DNA from: a virus
Direction: 5' to 3' (one strand)
DNA: 31,736 bases
IMG/VR virus record: IMGVR_UViG_3300048111_000030
Location: 1-31,736 of that record
The first letter of the stretch is position 1, and every line of letters begins with the position of its first letter. The position numbers were made by a program, and so were the translations under genes. The notes under the pieces were generated by a model, which saw nothing but the letters and a program-made list of their open reading frames with translations, was not told where the DNA came from and made no database searches. Shown one piece after another: positions 22,022 through 29,818 of the stretch.

Positions 22022-22423
22022 TTGAGTAGTAAAGAACCTAATGGTGGTCAGCCCGCAAAGCGGGTTGGGCGGCCTAAAAAGAACATGGTATCATCAAAAA
22101 CCAAGGGTAAGCGGAATGCAGTAGGTCGTCCCAAGGGTGATGCTGCGGTTATTAATGAATACAAAGCTAGAATGTTAGCATCTCCTAAGAGTAGGAAGGT
22201 ATTAGATGCTATATTGTCAGCAGCGTTAGATGATGACCATAAGAATCAAGCAGCAGCGTGGAAGTTGTGCATGGATAGGCTATTGCCTGTCAGCTATTTT
22301 GAAAAGGATAAGGCTAGTGGCGGCAAAAGCGCCATTAACATTTCCATTACTGGCGTTGGTGGCGAGACCACTGTCATAAGCGGTAATGAGGAACCCATTG
22401 AAGGGGAATATACAGATGTATAA
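22022..22423 (+). CDS. terS: Terminase small subunit with two AT-hook-like motifs
   Basis: A 133-aa protein starting at TTG, with AGGAG 6 nt upstream and no better start. Two AT-hook-like cores, GRPKK (16-20) and GRPKG (35-39), sit in a basic N-terminal arm. A helical region follows (YKARMLASPKSRKVLDAILSAA, split about residue 60), with a beta C-terminus. Small terminases recognise phage DNA and recruit the large subunit. Position at the head of the packaging operon, two genes before terL, supports the call; the AT-hooks could bind the nearby A+T-rich control region. Confidence 0.72.
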   Translation: MSSKEPNGGQPAKRVGRPKKNMVSSKTKGKRNAVGRPKGDAAVINEYKARMLASPKSRKVLDAILSAALDDDHKNQAAAWKLCMDRLLPVSYFEKDKASGGKSAINISITGVGGETTVISGNEEPIEGEYTDV

Positions 22424-22790
22424 TATAAATCAAGACTTAGATTACTTTACTAGGGAAGAGTTTGCTTGCCAATACACTGGTGAGAACGAGATTAGCGACA
22501 GGTTGTTGCTGAAGTTAGATTTGTTACGTGCACGCTGTGGGTTCCCCTTCGTTATTACGAGTGGCTTTAGAAGTAAAGACCACCCAATCGAAGCAAAAAA
22601 GGAGAAAGCAGGAACTCATGCCCAAGGCATTGCAGCAGACATTAAAGTTAACGATGGTACACAACGGTTTAGGATTGTTCAAGAGGCTATCTCGATGGGC
22701 TTTTCAGGAATCGGAGTTGCTTCTAGCTTTGTGCATGTTGACATCCGCAGTTTGGACACTAACGAGTCTCCTGTAATGTGGACGTACTAA
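22416..22790 (+). CDS. Endolysin, M15-type zinc peptidase
   Basis: A 124-aa protein with the Peptidase_M15 zinc site: SGFRS (49-53), H68 and D75 in GTHAQGIAADI, and H107 in FVHVDIR. Such enzymes cut peptidoglycan peptides (D,D-carboxypeptidase or L-Ala-D-Glu endopeptidase type). I use the ATG at 22416, which overlaps the terS stop (ATGTATAA) and has AGGGG 9 nt upstream; an ATG at 22386 lies inside terS without an SD. No signal peptide is visible, so release would need a holin or another route. It sits between the terminase genes. Confidence 0.85.
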   Translation: MYNINQDLDYFTREEFACQYTGENEISDRLLLKLDLLRARCGFPFVITSGFRSKDHPIEAKKEKAGTHAQGIAADIKVNDGTQRFRIVQEAISMGFSGIGVASSFVHVDIRSLDTNESPVMWTY

Positions 22791-22921
22791 TGACTATCAA
22801 GTATATCCACGTCAATCAGCACATCATACGTTCTAACAAGAAGAATAATGCTAATGAGCCTGTGTTGTCCTGTGGTGCTAGGGTTGTTATCAAGACTGAA
22901 GCAGAAGTAACCATTGACTGA
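22790..22921 (+). CDS. Small conserved-looking phage protein, 43 aa
   Basis: Begins MTIKYIHVNQHIIRSNKKNN and ends KTEAEVTID. The IHVNQHxIRxNxK start with a PVLS segment resembles a short orphan protein that I recall from many tailed phages, function unknown. The ATG overlaps the endolysin stop by one base and the end overlaps the terL start by 8 bases, so it is translationally coupled to both. It is predicted as a small beta protein. Confidence 0.7.
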   Translation: MTIKYIHVNQHIIRSNKKNNANEPVLSCGARVVIKTEAEVTID

Positions 22922-24167
22922 TTTAAAAGTTGAGTTACTGCCGTGGCAGCAAGAGGTCTACAACGACCCTACACGCTTTAAAGTGATAGCGGCAGGTAGA
23001 CGTACAGGTAAGAGTAGGTTAGCCGCTTGGTCGCTAATACTTAACTGCTTGTCAGCCAAGAAAGGTCAAGTGTTCTACGTTGCCCCTACACAGGGACAGG
23101 CTAGGGACATCATGTGGCAGATGTTGCTGGAGTTAGGCCATAGTGTTATAGCGTCAAGCCATGTCAACAACCTACAGATTAAGTTTATCAACGGTGCGCT
23201 GTTGACGCTGAAGGGTGCTGATAGGCCTGAGACTATGCGTGGTGTTAGTCTGAAGTTCTTGGTCATGGATGAGTATGCTGACATGAAGCCAGAGGTTTGG
23301 GAGCAGATCCTGCGTCCTGCTCTTGCGGATCAGAAGGGTGATGCGATGTTCATTGGTACGCCAATGGGTCGTAACCACTTCTATGACTTATACCAATATG
23401 CTAGTGTATCTGAAGACGACACGTTTAAAGGTTATCACTACACTAGTTTTGACAACCCGTTGCTAGACCCTAAAGAAATTGAAGCTGCTGAGAAGAGTAT
23501 GTCAGCCTTCTCATTCCGACAGGAGTTTATGGCAAGTTTCGAGGCCCACGGTAGTGAACTCTTTAAAGAAGATGATGTTAAGTTTAGCGAGGAGGAGCCA
23601 ACAGATGGTGAGTATTATATTGCTGTCGATTTGGCAGGCTTTGCAGACGTACAGAAAGTCACTACCAAAACTAAAAGACTTGATCAGACAAGCATTGCTG
23701 TGGTTAAGGCTGGGCCTTCTGGTTGGTGGGTTAGTAATATCATACATGGGCGCTGGGGCGTTGAAGAGACCGCCAGACGTATCTTCCAAGCGGTACGAGA
23801 CTATAAACCAGTTGCGGTTGGAATTGAAAAAGGAGCGTTAAAGAACGCTGTTGCTCCCTACTTGAACGATCAAATGAAGAGCAATCAACGCTTTTTCCGC
23901 ATAGAAGAATTAACCCACGGTAACAAGAAGAAGACAGATAGAATCGTGTGGGCGTTACAAGGACGCTTTGAACACGGCAATATTACATTAAACAAGGGCA
24001 AGTGGAATACTCAGTTCCTAGACGAGTTGTTTCAGTTCCCTAATCCATTAGTCCATGATGACTTGATAGACTCCTTAGCATATATAGACCAGTTAGCCAA
24101 AGTCTCTTATGCTTATGACTATGAAGAAGAGGACTACGAATTCTTAGATAAATACGCAGGATACTAA
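22914..24167 (+). CDS. terL: Terminase large subunit (packaging ATPase-nuclease)
   Basis: A 417-aa motor that translocates DNA into the procapsid and cuts it. ATPase: Walker A AGRRTGKS (27-34), Walker B FLVMDE (115-120), and a coupling segment FIGTPMG (146-152). Nuclease (RNase H fold): D239 in VDLAG, E305 in GIEKGA, D382/D383 and D386 in HDDLIDS. The start is TTG at 22914; no ATG exists before the conserved LPWQQEVY segment. It follows the 43-aa gene with an 8-nt overlap and precedes the portal by 2 bases. Confidence 0.95.
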   Translation: MTDLKVELLPWQQEVYNDPTRFKVIAAGRRTGKSRLAAWSLILNCLSAKKGQVFYVAPTQGQARDIMWQMLLELGHSVIASSHVNNLQIKFINGALLTLKGADRPETMRGVSLKFLVMDEYADMKPEVWEQILRPALADQKGDAMFIGTPMGRNHFYDLYQYASVSEDDTFKGYHYTSFDNPLLDPKEIEAAEKSMSAFSFRQEFMASFEAHGSELFKEDDVKFSEEEPTDGEYYIAVDLAGFADVQKVTTKTKRLDQTSIAVVKAGPSGWWVSNIIHGRWGVEETARRIFQAVRDYKPVAVGIEKGALKNAVAPYLNDQMKSNQRFFRIEELTHGNKKKTDRIVWALQGRFEHGNITLNKGKWNTQFLDELFQFPNPLVHDDLIDSLAYIDQLAKVSYAYDYEEEDYEFLDKYAGY

Positions 24168-24169
24168 CT

Positions 24170-26215
24170 ATGGAACTAGAAGGCGCAGACAACTTCACCT
24201 TAGAGCAGGACATTGAAGGTTGGGTAATGGACAAGTGTGATGATTGGCGAGATCATTACGAAGCCAACTACTCCGAAAAATTTGAAGAATACTATCGCCT
24301 ATGGCGTGGTCACTGGTCAGCACAAGACCAGACCCGTCAGTCAGAGCGATCTAAGATTATTTCTCCTGCGCTACAGCAAGCTGTGGAGTCCTCAGTTGCG
24401 GAACTAGAGGAAGCTACGTTTGGTCGTGGTAAGTGGTTTGACATTAAAGATGATGTCAGAGATCAGAACCCTGCCGACATTGCAGCCTTGCGTAGTTATT
24501 TGGAAGAAGACTTTGCAAAGAACAAAGTTCGTAAAAACGTAGCTGAGTGTCTAATTAACGCAGCAGTGTTTGGTACAGGCATTGCAGAAGTTGTTATAGA
24601 AGAAGAAAAAGAAATGGCTCCTGCTTCTCAACCTGTTATGGGTGGTCAGTTACAAGCAGTAGGTGTTACCATCAAGGATCGTACTTGTGTTAAGCTACGT
24701 CCTGTTATGCCACAAAACTTCCTAATTGATCCAGTAGCTACAGACATTGACTCTGCACTAGGTTGTGCTGTAGATGAGTATGTGTCTAGCCACTTGGTTG
24801 AACAACTACAAGAGAAGGGCGTGTATCGTGACGTACCGCTTACAGAAGCAACTAGCGATTTTAACCTAGAGCCTGATCAAGACCTTACTAGCTTTTCAGA
24901 AGACAAGATTAGACTGACTAAATACTATGGTCTTGTTCCTACGCACTTGCTTAAAGAAGCTATGGAAGACAAGGACGCAGAGGAAGAAATAGTAGAGTTT
25001 GAAAGTGAAGAAGAAGAAAGCTACTACACTGAGGCAATGATTGTTATTGCTAATGGTGGTACTTTGCTTAAGGCTGAAAAGAACCCCTACATGATGCAGG
25101 ATCGTCCTGTTGTCTCATTTCCTTGGGATGTCGTTCCTAGCCGCTTTTGGGGCAGAGGAGTATGTGAGAAAGGGTATAACAGTCAAAAGGCGTTAGACGC
25201 AGAACTACGCGCTAGAATTGACGCTCTTGCTCTAACCATCCACCCAATGATGGCTATGGACGCTTCTCGTATGCCTAGAGGCGCTAAACCAAGCATACAG
25301 CCCGGAAAGACCATACTAACTAACGGAAACCCTGCTGAGATTCTACAGCCTTTTAACTTTGGTCAGGTCAACCAGATTACCTTTGCACAAGCGCAATCAC
25401 TACAGACTATGGTACAAACAGCTACAGGTGCTATAGATAGCGCAGGTATTGCAGGTTCTATAAATGGTGAGTCTACTGCCGCTGGTGTCTCTATGTCACT
25501 AGGTGCTATCATTAAGCGCCACAAGCGTACCTTGATTAACTTCCAAGACTCCTTCCTGATTCCCTTCGTACAGAAAGCCGCTTACCGCTACATGCAGTTT
25601 GAACCTGAGCTGTACCCAGTAGCTGACTATAAGTTCCACACTTCTAGTTCTTTGGGCATCATTGCTCGTGAGTATGAAGTTACACAGCTTGTTCAGCTGT
25701 TACAAACTATGTCACCTGATCAGCCTATGTATCCTAAGCTGGTAACGTCTATCATTGATAACATGAACCTGTCTAACCGTGAAGAGTTGATTACTACTTT
25801 GGAACAAGCTAACCAGCCTAATCCAGAAGCACAGCAAGCAGCACAGGCGGCACAGCAAGCACAGTTGCAGTTCCAAGCATCACAAACTGCTGCCCTTAAC
25901 GGACAGGCACAAGAGTCACAAGCTAGAGCGCAGAAGCTGGGAATGGAAGCACAGGCTATTCCGCAGGAGCTTGAGATTGATCGAATTAAAGCGGTTACTA
26001 CTAATCTTAAAGCTGGCGATGCAGACGACAAAGAGTTTCAGAGACGTCTTGAAATCTCTAAGCAGTTGTTGAAGGAGAGAGAAATAGCGGTTAAGGAAGG
26101 CAACGTAGAAGCAACTCCTGAACCGCAAGCACCCGCTATTCCACAGAGAGTGACTCCAAGACCACCAGTTATGCCACAGAGAATGCCTCCGAAACCACCA
26201 CAAGGACTACAGTAA
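24170..26215 (+). CDS. Portal protein
   Basis: A 681-aa protein forming the dodecameric ring through which DNA enters and leaves the capsid. The N-terminal region has WVMDKCDDWRDHYEAN and YRLWRGHWS, then SKIISPALQQAVESSVAE and a DPVATD segment, all typical of podovirus portals of the P22 or related large type. The middle holds the stem-like region. The C-terminal ~130 aa are Gln/Ala-rich and coiled-coil, followed by a Pro-rich tail (residues ~650-681). The gene sits right after terL, as in most tailed phages. Confidence 0.88.
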   Translation: MELEGADNFTLEQDIEGWVMDKCDDWRDHYEANYSEKFEEYYRLWRGHWSAQDQTRQSERSKIISPALQQAVESSVAELEEATFGRGKWFDIKDDVRDQNPADIAALRSYLEEDFAKNKVRKNVAECLINAAVFGTGIAEVVIEEEKEMAPASQPVMGGQLQAVGVTIKDRTCVKLRPVMPQNFLIDPVATDIDSALGCAVDEYVSSHLVEQLQEKGVYRDVPLTEATSDFNLEPDQDLTSFSEDKIRLTKYYGLVPTHLLKEAMEDKDAEEEIVEFESEEEESYYTEAMIVIANGGTLLKAEKNPYMMQDRPVVSFPWDVVPSRFWGRGVCEKGYNSQKALDAELRARIDALALTIHPMMAMDASRMPRGAKPSIQPGKTILTNGNPAEILQPFNFGQVNQITFAQAQSLQTMVQTATGAIDSAGIAGSINGESTAAGVSMSLGAIIKRHKRTLINFQDSFLIPFVQKAAYRYMQFEPELYPVADYKFHTSSSLGIIAREYEVTQLVQLLQTMSPDQPMYPKLVTSIIDNMNLSNREELITTLEQANQPNPEAQQAAQAAQQAQLQFQASQTAALNGQAQESQARAQKLGMEAQAIPQELEIDRIKAVTTNLKAGDADDKEFQRRLEISKQLLKEREIAVKEGNVEATPEPQAPAIPQRVTPRPPVMPQRMPPKPPQGLQ

Positions 26216-26364
26216 TGGTTAGCACACGGGATTTAGAAAACGTGGTAGCTCAGATAAACGTAAAGTTTGAGCAACTAAACAATGAAATTGTACAGCTAAA
26301 GAAACAAATAGCTGATAATACAGGAGCTAAAAATGCCAGTAAAAAAAGACCCAAGACTAGCTAG
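26215..26364 (+). CDS. Small coiled-coil protein, 49 aa
   Basis: Begins MVSTRDLENVVAQINVKFEQ and continues through a heptad-like helix (NNEIVQLKKQIADN) to a basic end KKRPKTS. The ATG overlaps the portal stop by one base and its end overlaps the next gene by 32 nt in another frame. A short oligomerising helix is likely; function unknown. Confidence 0.6.
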   Translation: MVSTRDLENVVAQINVKFEQLNNEIVQLKKQIADNTGAKNASKKRPKTS

Positions 26365-26623
26365 GGCTGGAGTTAGTGGATACAATAAGCCGAAGCGTAC
26401 CCCCAATCACCCAAAGAAAAGCCATGTTGTTGTGGCAAAAGAAGGTGACAAAATTAAGACAATTAGGTTTGGAGAACAGGGGGCAAGCACAGCAGGAAAA
26501 CCCAAAGCGGGTGAATCTGCTCGTATGAAAGCTAAACGTGCAAGTTTTAAAGCACGACATGGTAAGAACATAGCAAAAGGTAAAATGTCAGCAGCTTTTT
26601 GGGCGGATAAAACTAAATGGTAG
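26333..26623 (+). CDS. Basic protein, DUF6321-like, 96 aa
   Basis: A 96-aa Lys/Arg-rich protein with KSHVVVAKEG, KTIRFGEQGAS, FKARHGKNIAKGKMSAAFWA and a terminal KTKW. This order matches a domain I recall as DUF6321, seen in marine phages and in large DNA viruses; the number is from memory. The very high positive charge suggests contact with DNA. ACAGGAGCTAAAA upstream of the ATG gives a good SD. First of a run of tiny basic genes between portal and scaffold. Confidence 0.7.
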   Translation: MPVKKDPRLARAGVSGYNKPKRTPNHPKKSHVVVAKEGDKIKTIRFGEQGASTAGKPKAGESARMKAKRASFKARHGKNIAKGKMSAAFWADKTKW

Positions 26624-26802
26624 TTAACAGATGGTGGAGAATTTGGGCTAAAAGCCTAGGGGAGAAAGTTGGTGAGACAGATAAGCAAGCTGATATTGTT
26701 GCTGGTATTAGGACTTTTTGGTGGTTTACTCATATGGCTACATGTCTCGTTATTATTCTCAATGCAATAGCCAATCATGGTTGGAACTTAATAGGGTTAT
26801 AG
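26617..26802 (+). CDS. Small membrane protein, 61 aa
   Basis: Begins MVVNRWWRIWAKSLGEKVGE, amphipathic and Trp-rich, followed by one hydrophobic helix (WWFTHMATCLVIILNAIA, about residues 35-52). It overlaps the preceding gene end by 7 nt. One transmembrane span in the late operon makes it a candidate holin or pinholin for the M15 endolysin, but no holin family signature is visible, so this is only a suggestion. Confidence 0.65.
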   Translation: MVVNRWWRIWAKSLGEKVGETDKQADIVAGIRTFWWFTHMATCLVIILNAIANHGWNLIGL

Positions 26803-26811
26803 GAGAAGATT

Positions 26812-26910
26812 ATGCCATACGGTAAAGGTACATACGGTAGTAAAGTAGGTCGTCCACCTAAGAAGAAAAAGACAGCACCTAAGAAGAAGCCAGTTAAAAA
26901 AGGTAAGTAA
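26812..26910 (+). CDS. Tiny AT-hook peptide, 32 aa
   Basis: Begins MPYGKGTYGSKVGRPPKKKK. A GRPPKK AT-hook-like core is followed by a lysine/proline tail, with about 14 basic residues of 32. A strong SD (TAGGAGA) sits 6 nt upstream. Two bases separate it from the next gene. The sequence looks designed to bind the DNA minor groove; I recall similar peptides in marine phages but cannot name a family. Confidence 0.7.
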   Translation: MPYGKGTYGSKVGRPPKKKKTAPKKKPVKKGK

Positions 26911-26911
26911 T

Positions 26912-27091
26912 ATGCCAGCCAAGAAGTCTACAGTAAACAAAGCAGGGAACTATACTAAGCCCACTATGCGTAAGAACTTGTTTAATAAGATCAAAGCAGG
27001 TACTAAAGGTGGTAACGCTGGTCAATGGTCTGCTAGGAAAGCTCAGATGTTAGCCAAGGAGTACAAGGCAAAAGGTGGAGGCTATAAATAA
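26912..27091 (+). CDS. Small basic protein, 59 aa
   Basis: Begins MPAKKSTVNKAGNYTKPTMR. The core GNYTKPxMRKxLF, KAGTKGGNAGQWSARKAQ and the end KGGGYK match a domain I associate with DUF5872-type proteins of viruses; the number is recalled, not checked. It is basic and helical with no cysteines. The TAA overlaps the next ATG by one base, so the two are co-translated. In some larger viral proteins I recall this segment and the one encoded next as a single chain; here they are split. Confidence 0.7.
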   Translation: MPAKKSTVNKAGNYTKPTMRKNLFNKIKAGTKGGNAGQWSARKAQMLAKEYKAKGGGYK

Positions 27092-27333
27092 TGGCACTAA
27101 AAGAATCACAGAAGAGCCTAAAGAAGTGGACTAAGCAGAAGTGGCGTACACCCTCTGGCAAGCCTAGCGGCAAGACTGGAGAGGTCTACGCACCTTCTAA
27201 GACCATTAGTAAGCTAAAGTCTACAGCAGCAGGTAAAAAGAAACTAGCGGCTGCTAACAAAAAGAAAAAGGAAGCCACTGCTAAGGGCAAGCAACATGCT
27301 AAACATGGGCTACACAAGGGCAAGAAACGATGA
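27091..27333 (+). CDS. Very basic protein, 80 aa
   Basis: Begins MALKESQKSLKKWTKQKWRT, then PSGKPSGKTGEVYAPSK, and ends in a Lys/Ala-rich histone-tail-like half (KKKLAAANKKKKEATAKGKQ). More than a third of residues are Lys, Arg or His. The SLKKWTKQKWRTPSGKPS pattern recalls the second half of DUF5872-like proteins. Likely DNA- or scaffold-binding in the capsid; inferred from charge and position only. Confidence 0.7.
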   Translation: MALKESQKSLKKWTKQKWRTPSGKPSGKTGEVYAPSKTISKLKSTAAGKKKLAAANKKKKEATAKGKQHAKHGLHKGKKR

Positions 27334-27455
27334 AAGGTCAAACACATGGAGGCAAAGGAAGCAGTCAGCGTAAGACGGACTCTGCTAAGTTTGCCAGTAA
27401 CTGGGATGCCATCTACAACAAACAAGCACAGAAGTCAAGTAAAAAGAAGAAATAA
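27330..27455 (+). CDS. Small basic protein, 41 aa
   Basis: Begins MKGQTHGGKGSSQRKTDSAK, then FASNWDAIYNKQ and a KSSKKKK end. The GGKGSxxRxxDxxKFxxNWDxI pattern resembles a short protein I recall from T7-like and other podoviruses, function unknown. The ATG overlaps the preceding stop region by 4 bases. Last of the basic cassette, directly before an internal promoter. Confidence 0.7.
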   Translation: MKGQTHGGKGSSQRKTDSAKFASNWDAIYNKQAQKSSKKKK

Positions 27456-27458
27456 CGC

Positions 27459-27487
27459 TTGACTTTTTTATGCTTTTATGTTATACT
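27459..27487 (+). promoter_or_regulatory. Internal sigma70 promoter for the scaffold/capsid genes
   Basis: TTGACT (27459-27464), a 17-bp spacer, TATACT (27482-27487) with an extended -10 TG at 27479-27480. Each hexamer has one mismatch. It lies in the 80-bp gap after the basic cassette and 48 bp before the next start, and would boost scaffold and capsid expression. Confidence 0.75.
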
Positions 27488-27535
27488 AAGAAGGTATATT
27501 GCTATTAACTTAACTGTCCTTATAGGAGAAACAGT

Positions 27536-27781
27536 TTGATTGACCCTAAACTAGAACTATATTACCGTAACATGAGAGAGATGTTTCGTTCAGAAGGTTG
27601 GAAACAGTTGTTAGAAGACCTTAACTCAAACGCGGTAATAATTAACTCAGTAGAAGTAACTAAAGACTTAGAAGACCTGCACTTCCGTAAAGGCCAACTC
27701 TCAGTCATAGCGAACATACTAAATTTAGAAGCTCAGATTGACACAGCAGAGCAACAACAACTAGAAGACGCAAAAGAATAA
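27536..27781 (+). CDS. Small acidic helical protein, 81 aa
   Basis: Starts at TTG with AGGAGA 8 nt upstream. The sequence has YYRNMREMFRSEGWKQLLEDL, split by a hydrophobic segment, then LHFRKGQLSVIANILNLEAQ. This pattern resembles a small head-module protein found before scaffold genes in podoviruses; no function is established. The stop overlaps the next ATG by one base. Confidence 0.68.
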   Translation: MIDPKLELYYRNMREMFRSEGWKQLLEDLNSNAVIINSVEVTKDLEDLHFRKGQLSVIANILNLEAQIDTAEQQQLEDAKE

Positions 27782-28011
27782 TGCGTATCATGGTTGAGTT
27801 TAAGTGTGAAGACGGACACATTAACGAAAGATTTGTTGATTCCGAATGTACACATATACCTTGTTTAGACTGTGACAAAATAGCTAACAGAATTGTAAGT
27901 GCTGTGCGAAGTAAACTTGACCCTATCTCTGGTGATTTTATGGGTGCTACTAGGAAATGGGAAAAGAATAGAGCACAGAAACTACAACAAGAGCGCAAGG
28001 CCAACTCCTAA
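27781..28011 (+). CDS. Small zinc-binding-like protein, 76 aa
   Basis: Begins MRIMVEFKCEDGHINERFVD. C9, H13, C23, C28 and C31 (ECTHIPCLDC) form a possible zinc ribbon, followed by a helical basic half with SAVRSKLDPISGDFMG and KWEKNRAQK. The layout is FmdB-like at the N-terminus. I recall similar proteins next to phage scaffold genes, with no defined role. Coupled to the 81-aa gene by overlap. Confidence 0.68.
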   Translation: MRIMVEFKCEDGHINERFVDSECTHIPCLDCDKIANRIVSAVRSKLDPISGDFMGATRKWEKNRAQKLQQERKANS

Positions 28012-28064
28012 CCGAAGCCCTGCATAATACACCTCCATAATGAGAATACTCACGGAGTTTAATA

Positions 28065-28847
28065 ATGGCAACACTAATAGACGAGCGTCTACCTGAAGAC
28101 GAAGACAACGAACAAGAAGCAAGTCAACTGACTGAGGAACCTGTAGAGCAGGAAACTCCACAAGAAGATGACATCCCTGAGAAGTACAAAGGAAAGTCAA
28201 CCGCTGAGATTGTAAGGATGCACCAAGAAGCTGAGAAGCTTTTAGGAAAGCAAAGCGGAGAAGTAGGGGAGTTGCGATCCGTTGTTGACAACTACATACA
28301 GACACAACTCGACACAACACAACAAGCAACCCAAGAACCTGAAGAAGATATAGACTTTTTCTCTGATCCCGACAAGGCTGTCGAAAGAGCGATTAAGAAT
28401 CATCCTTCAATCAAAGCTGCTGAAGCACAAACACAGCAGTACAAACAACAGACAGCGCAATCTCAATTGCAAAAACGTCATCCTGACATGCAACAGATTC
28501 TGCAAGATAGTAAGTTTGTTGATTGGATTAAAGGATCAAAGATTCGTACTCAGCTTTTTGCACAAGCGGATACACAGTATGACTATGAAGCTGCTGATGA
28601 ACTTTTCACTAACTGGAAGGAACGTCAAGGCACAGTGGCTCAGACTGTAGCTAACGAGAAAGCAAGTAGGAAAAAAGCTGTTAAGACTGCCTCAACAGGT
28701 GGTGCAAAAGGAAGTGGTGAAGCAGCAACTCGCAAAGTCTATAGACGCTCAGACATTATTAAACTAATGCAGACCGACCCTGAAAGATATTTATCCTTGT
28801 CTGATGAAATCATGCAAGCGTATCAAGAGGGGAGAGTCCGAAACTAA
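28065..28847 (+). CDS. Scaffolding (capsid assembly) protein
   Basis: A 260-aa protein, strongly acidic and disordered at the N-terminus (many E, D, Q), with helical Gln/Ala-rich middle segments and a basic C-terminal part (KASRKKAVKT and TRKVYRRSD). This charge layout, with a C-terminal basic helix that binds the coat protein, is typical of P22/T7-type scaffolds. It lies directly before the major capsid gene. GGAG lies about 9 nt upstream of the ATG. The preceding 53-nt gap shows no hairpin. Confidence 0.8.
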   Translation: MATLIDERLPEDEDNEQEASQLTEEPVEQETPQEDDIPEKYKGKSTAEIVRMHQEAEKLLGKQSGEVGELRSVVDNYIQTQLDTTQQATQEPEEDIDFFSDPDKAVERAIKNHPSIKAAEAQTQQYKQQTAQSQLQKRHPDMQQILQDSKFVDWIKGSKIRTQLFAQADTQYDYEAADELFTNWKERQGTVAQTVANEKASRKKAVKTASTGGAKGSGEAATRKVYRRSDIIKLMQTDPERYLSLSDEIMQAYQEGRVRN

Positions 28848-28868
28848 CTCTTTATAGGAAGTATTATC

Positions 28869-29810
28869 ATGGCTACATCAGTATATCCCGCAATGGGCGG
28901 AGCAGTAGACAACACTAGCGCAGCTACTTTTATCCCAGAAATCTGGAGTGACGAAGTAATTGCTGCATACAAGAGCAATCTTGTAATGGCTAACCTCGTT
29001 AAGAAAATGAGCATGACTGGTAAGAAAGGTGACACCATTCACGTTCCTAAGCCTACTCGTGGTTCAGCTAACGCTAAAGTTGCAGAGACTGCTGTAACTA
29101 TCCAGAACTCTGTTGAGTCAGAAGTTCTGATTAACATCAACAAGCACTTTGAGTTCTCTCGTTTGATCGAAGACATTACCGAAGTACAGGCTCTCGCTTC
29201 ACTGCGTCAGTTCTATACTGGTGATGCAGGTTATGGTCTGGCTAAGCAGGTTGACAACGATCTGTTTGCACTGGCTAAGTCTTTCGGTGATGGCGATGGT
29301 TCTAGCTACGTTAACTCTGGTTCTTTCCAAATTAACACTACCTCTGGTGCTTTGGAAGCATTTGACGCTGATGGTGCTGCTGACGTTGGTGACTTCTCTG
29401 ACGCTGCGTTCCGTGCGCTGATTCAGAAGCAAGACGATGCAGATGTTCCTATGGACAACCGTAGCTTCATTGTTCCTCCTTCACTGCGTAACGCTATCAT
29501 GGGTATTGATCGCTACACTTCTACTGACTTTGTTAATGGCAAAGGCGTAGAGACTGGCAAGATTGGTAACCTATACGGTGTTGACGTATATGTATCTACT
29601 AACGTACCTGTTATCGACACTACTGGTGGTGCTTCCATCCGTGGCGCACAGCTGATCCACAAGGACACTAATGTTCTTGCAGAGCAGCAGGCTATTCGTT
29701 CACAGACTCAGTACAAGCAGGAGTTCTTAGGTACTCTTTACACTGCTGATTGTTTGTATGGCGTTCAAGTCATGCGTCCAGAAGCAGGCTTCACCTTAGC
29801 TGTTAAGTAA
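28869..29810 (+). CDS. Major capsid protein
   Basis: A 313-aa coat protein, likely HK97 fold. The N-terminus (FIPEIWSDEVIAAYKSN) with LVKKMSM and GDTIHVPKPTRG is the familiar start of phage capsid proteins of this group; DNDLFALAKSFGDG and the C-terminal RSQTQYKQEFLGTLYTADCLYG follow. Codon use is more GC-rich and uniform (ctg, cgt, aac) than in neighbours, which fits high expression. AGGAAG lies 8 nt upstream. A strong terminator follows directly. Confidence 0.9.
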   Translation: MATSVYPAMGGAVDNTSAATFIPEIWSDEVIAAYKSNLVMANLVKKMSMTGKKGDTIHVPKPTRGSANAKVAETAVTIQNSVESEVLININKHFEFSRLIEDITEVQALASLRQFYTGDAGYGLAKQVDNDLFALAKSFGDGDGSSYVNSGSFQINTTSGALEAFDADGAADVGDFSDAAFRALIQKQDDADVPMDNRSFIVPPSLRNAIMGIDRYTSTDFVNGKGVETGKIGNLYGVDVYVSTNVPVIDTTGGASIRGAQLIHKDTNVLAEQQAIRSQTQYKQEFLGTLYTADCLYGVQVMRPEAGFTLAVK

Positions 29811-29818
29811 GCTAAACT

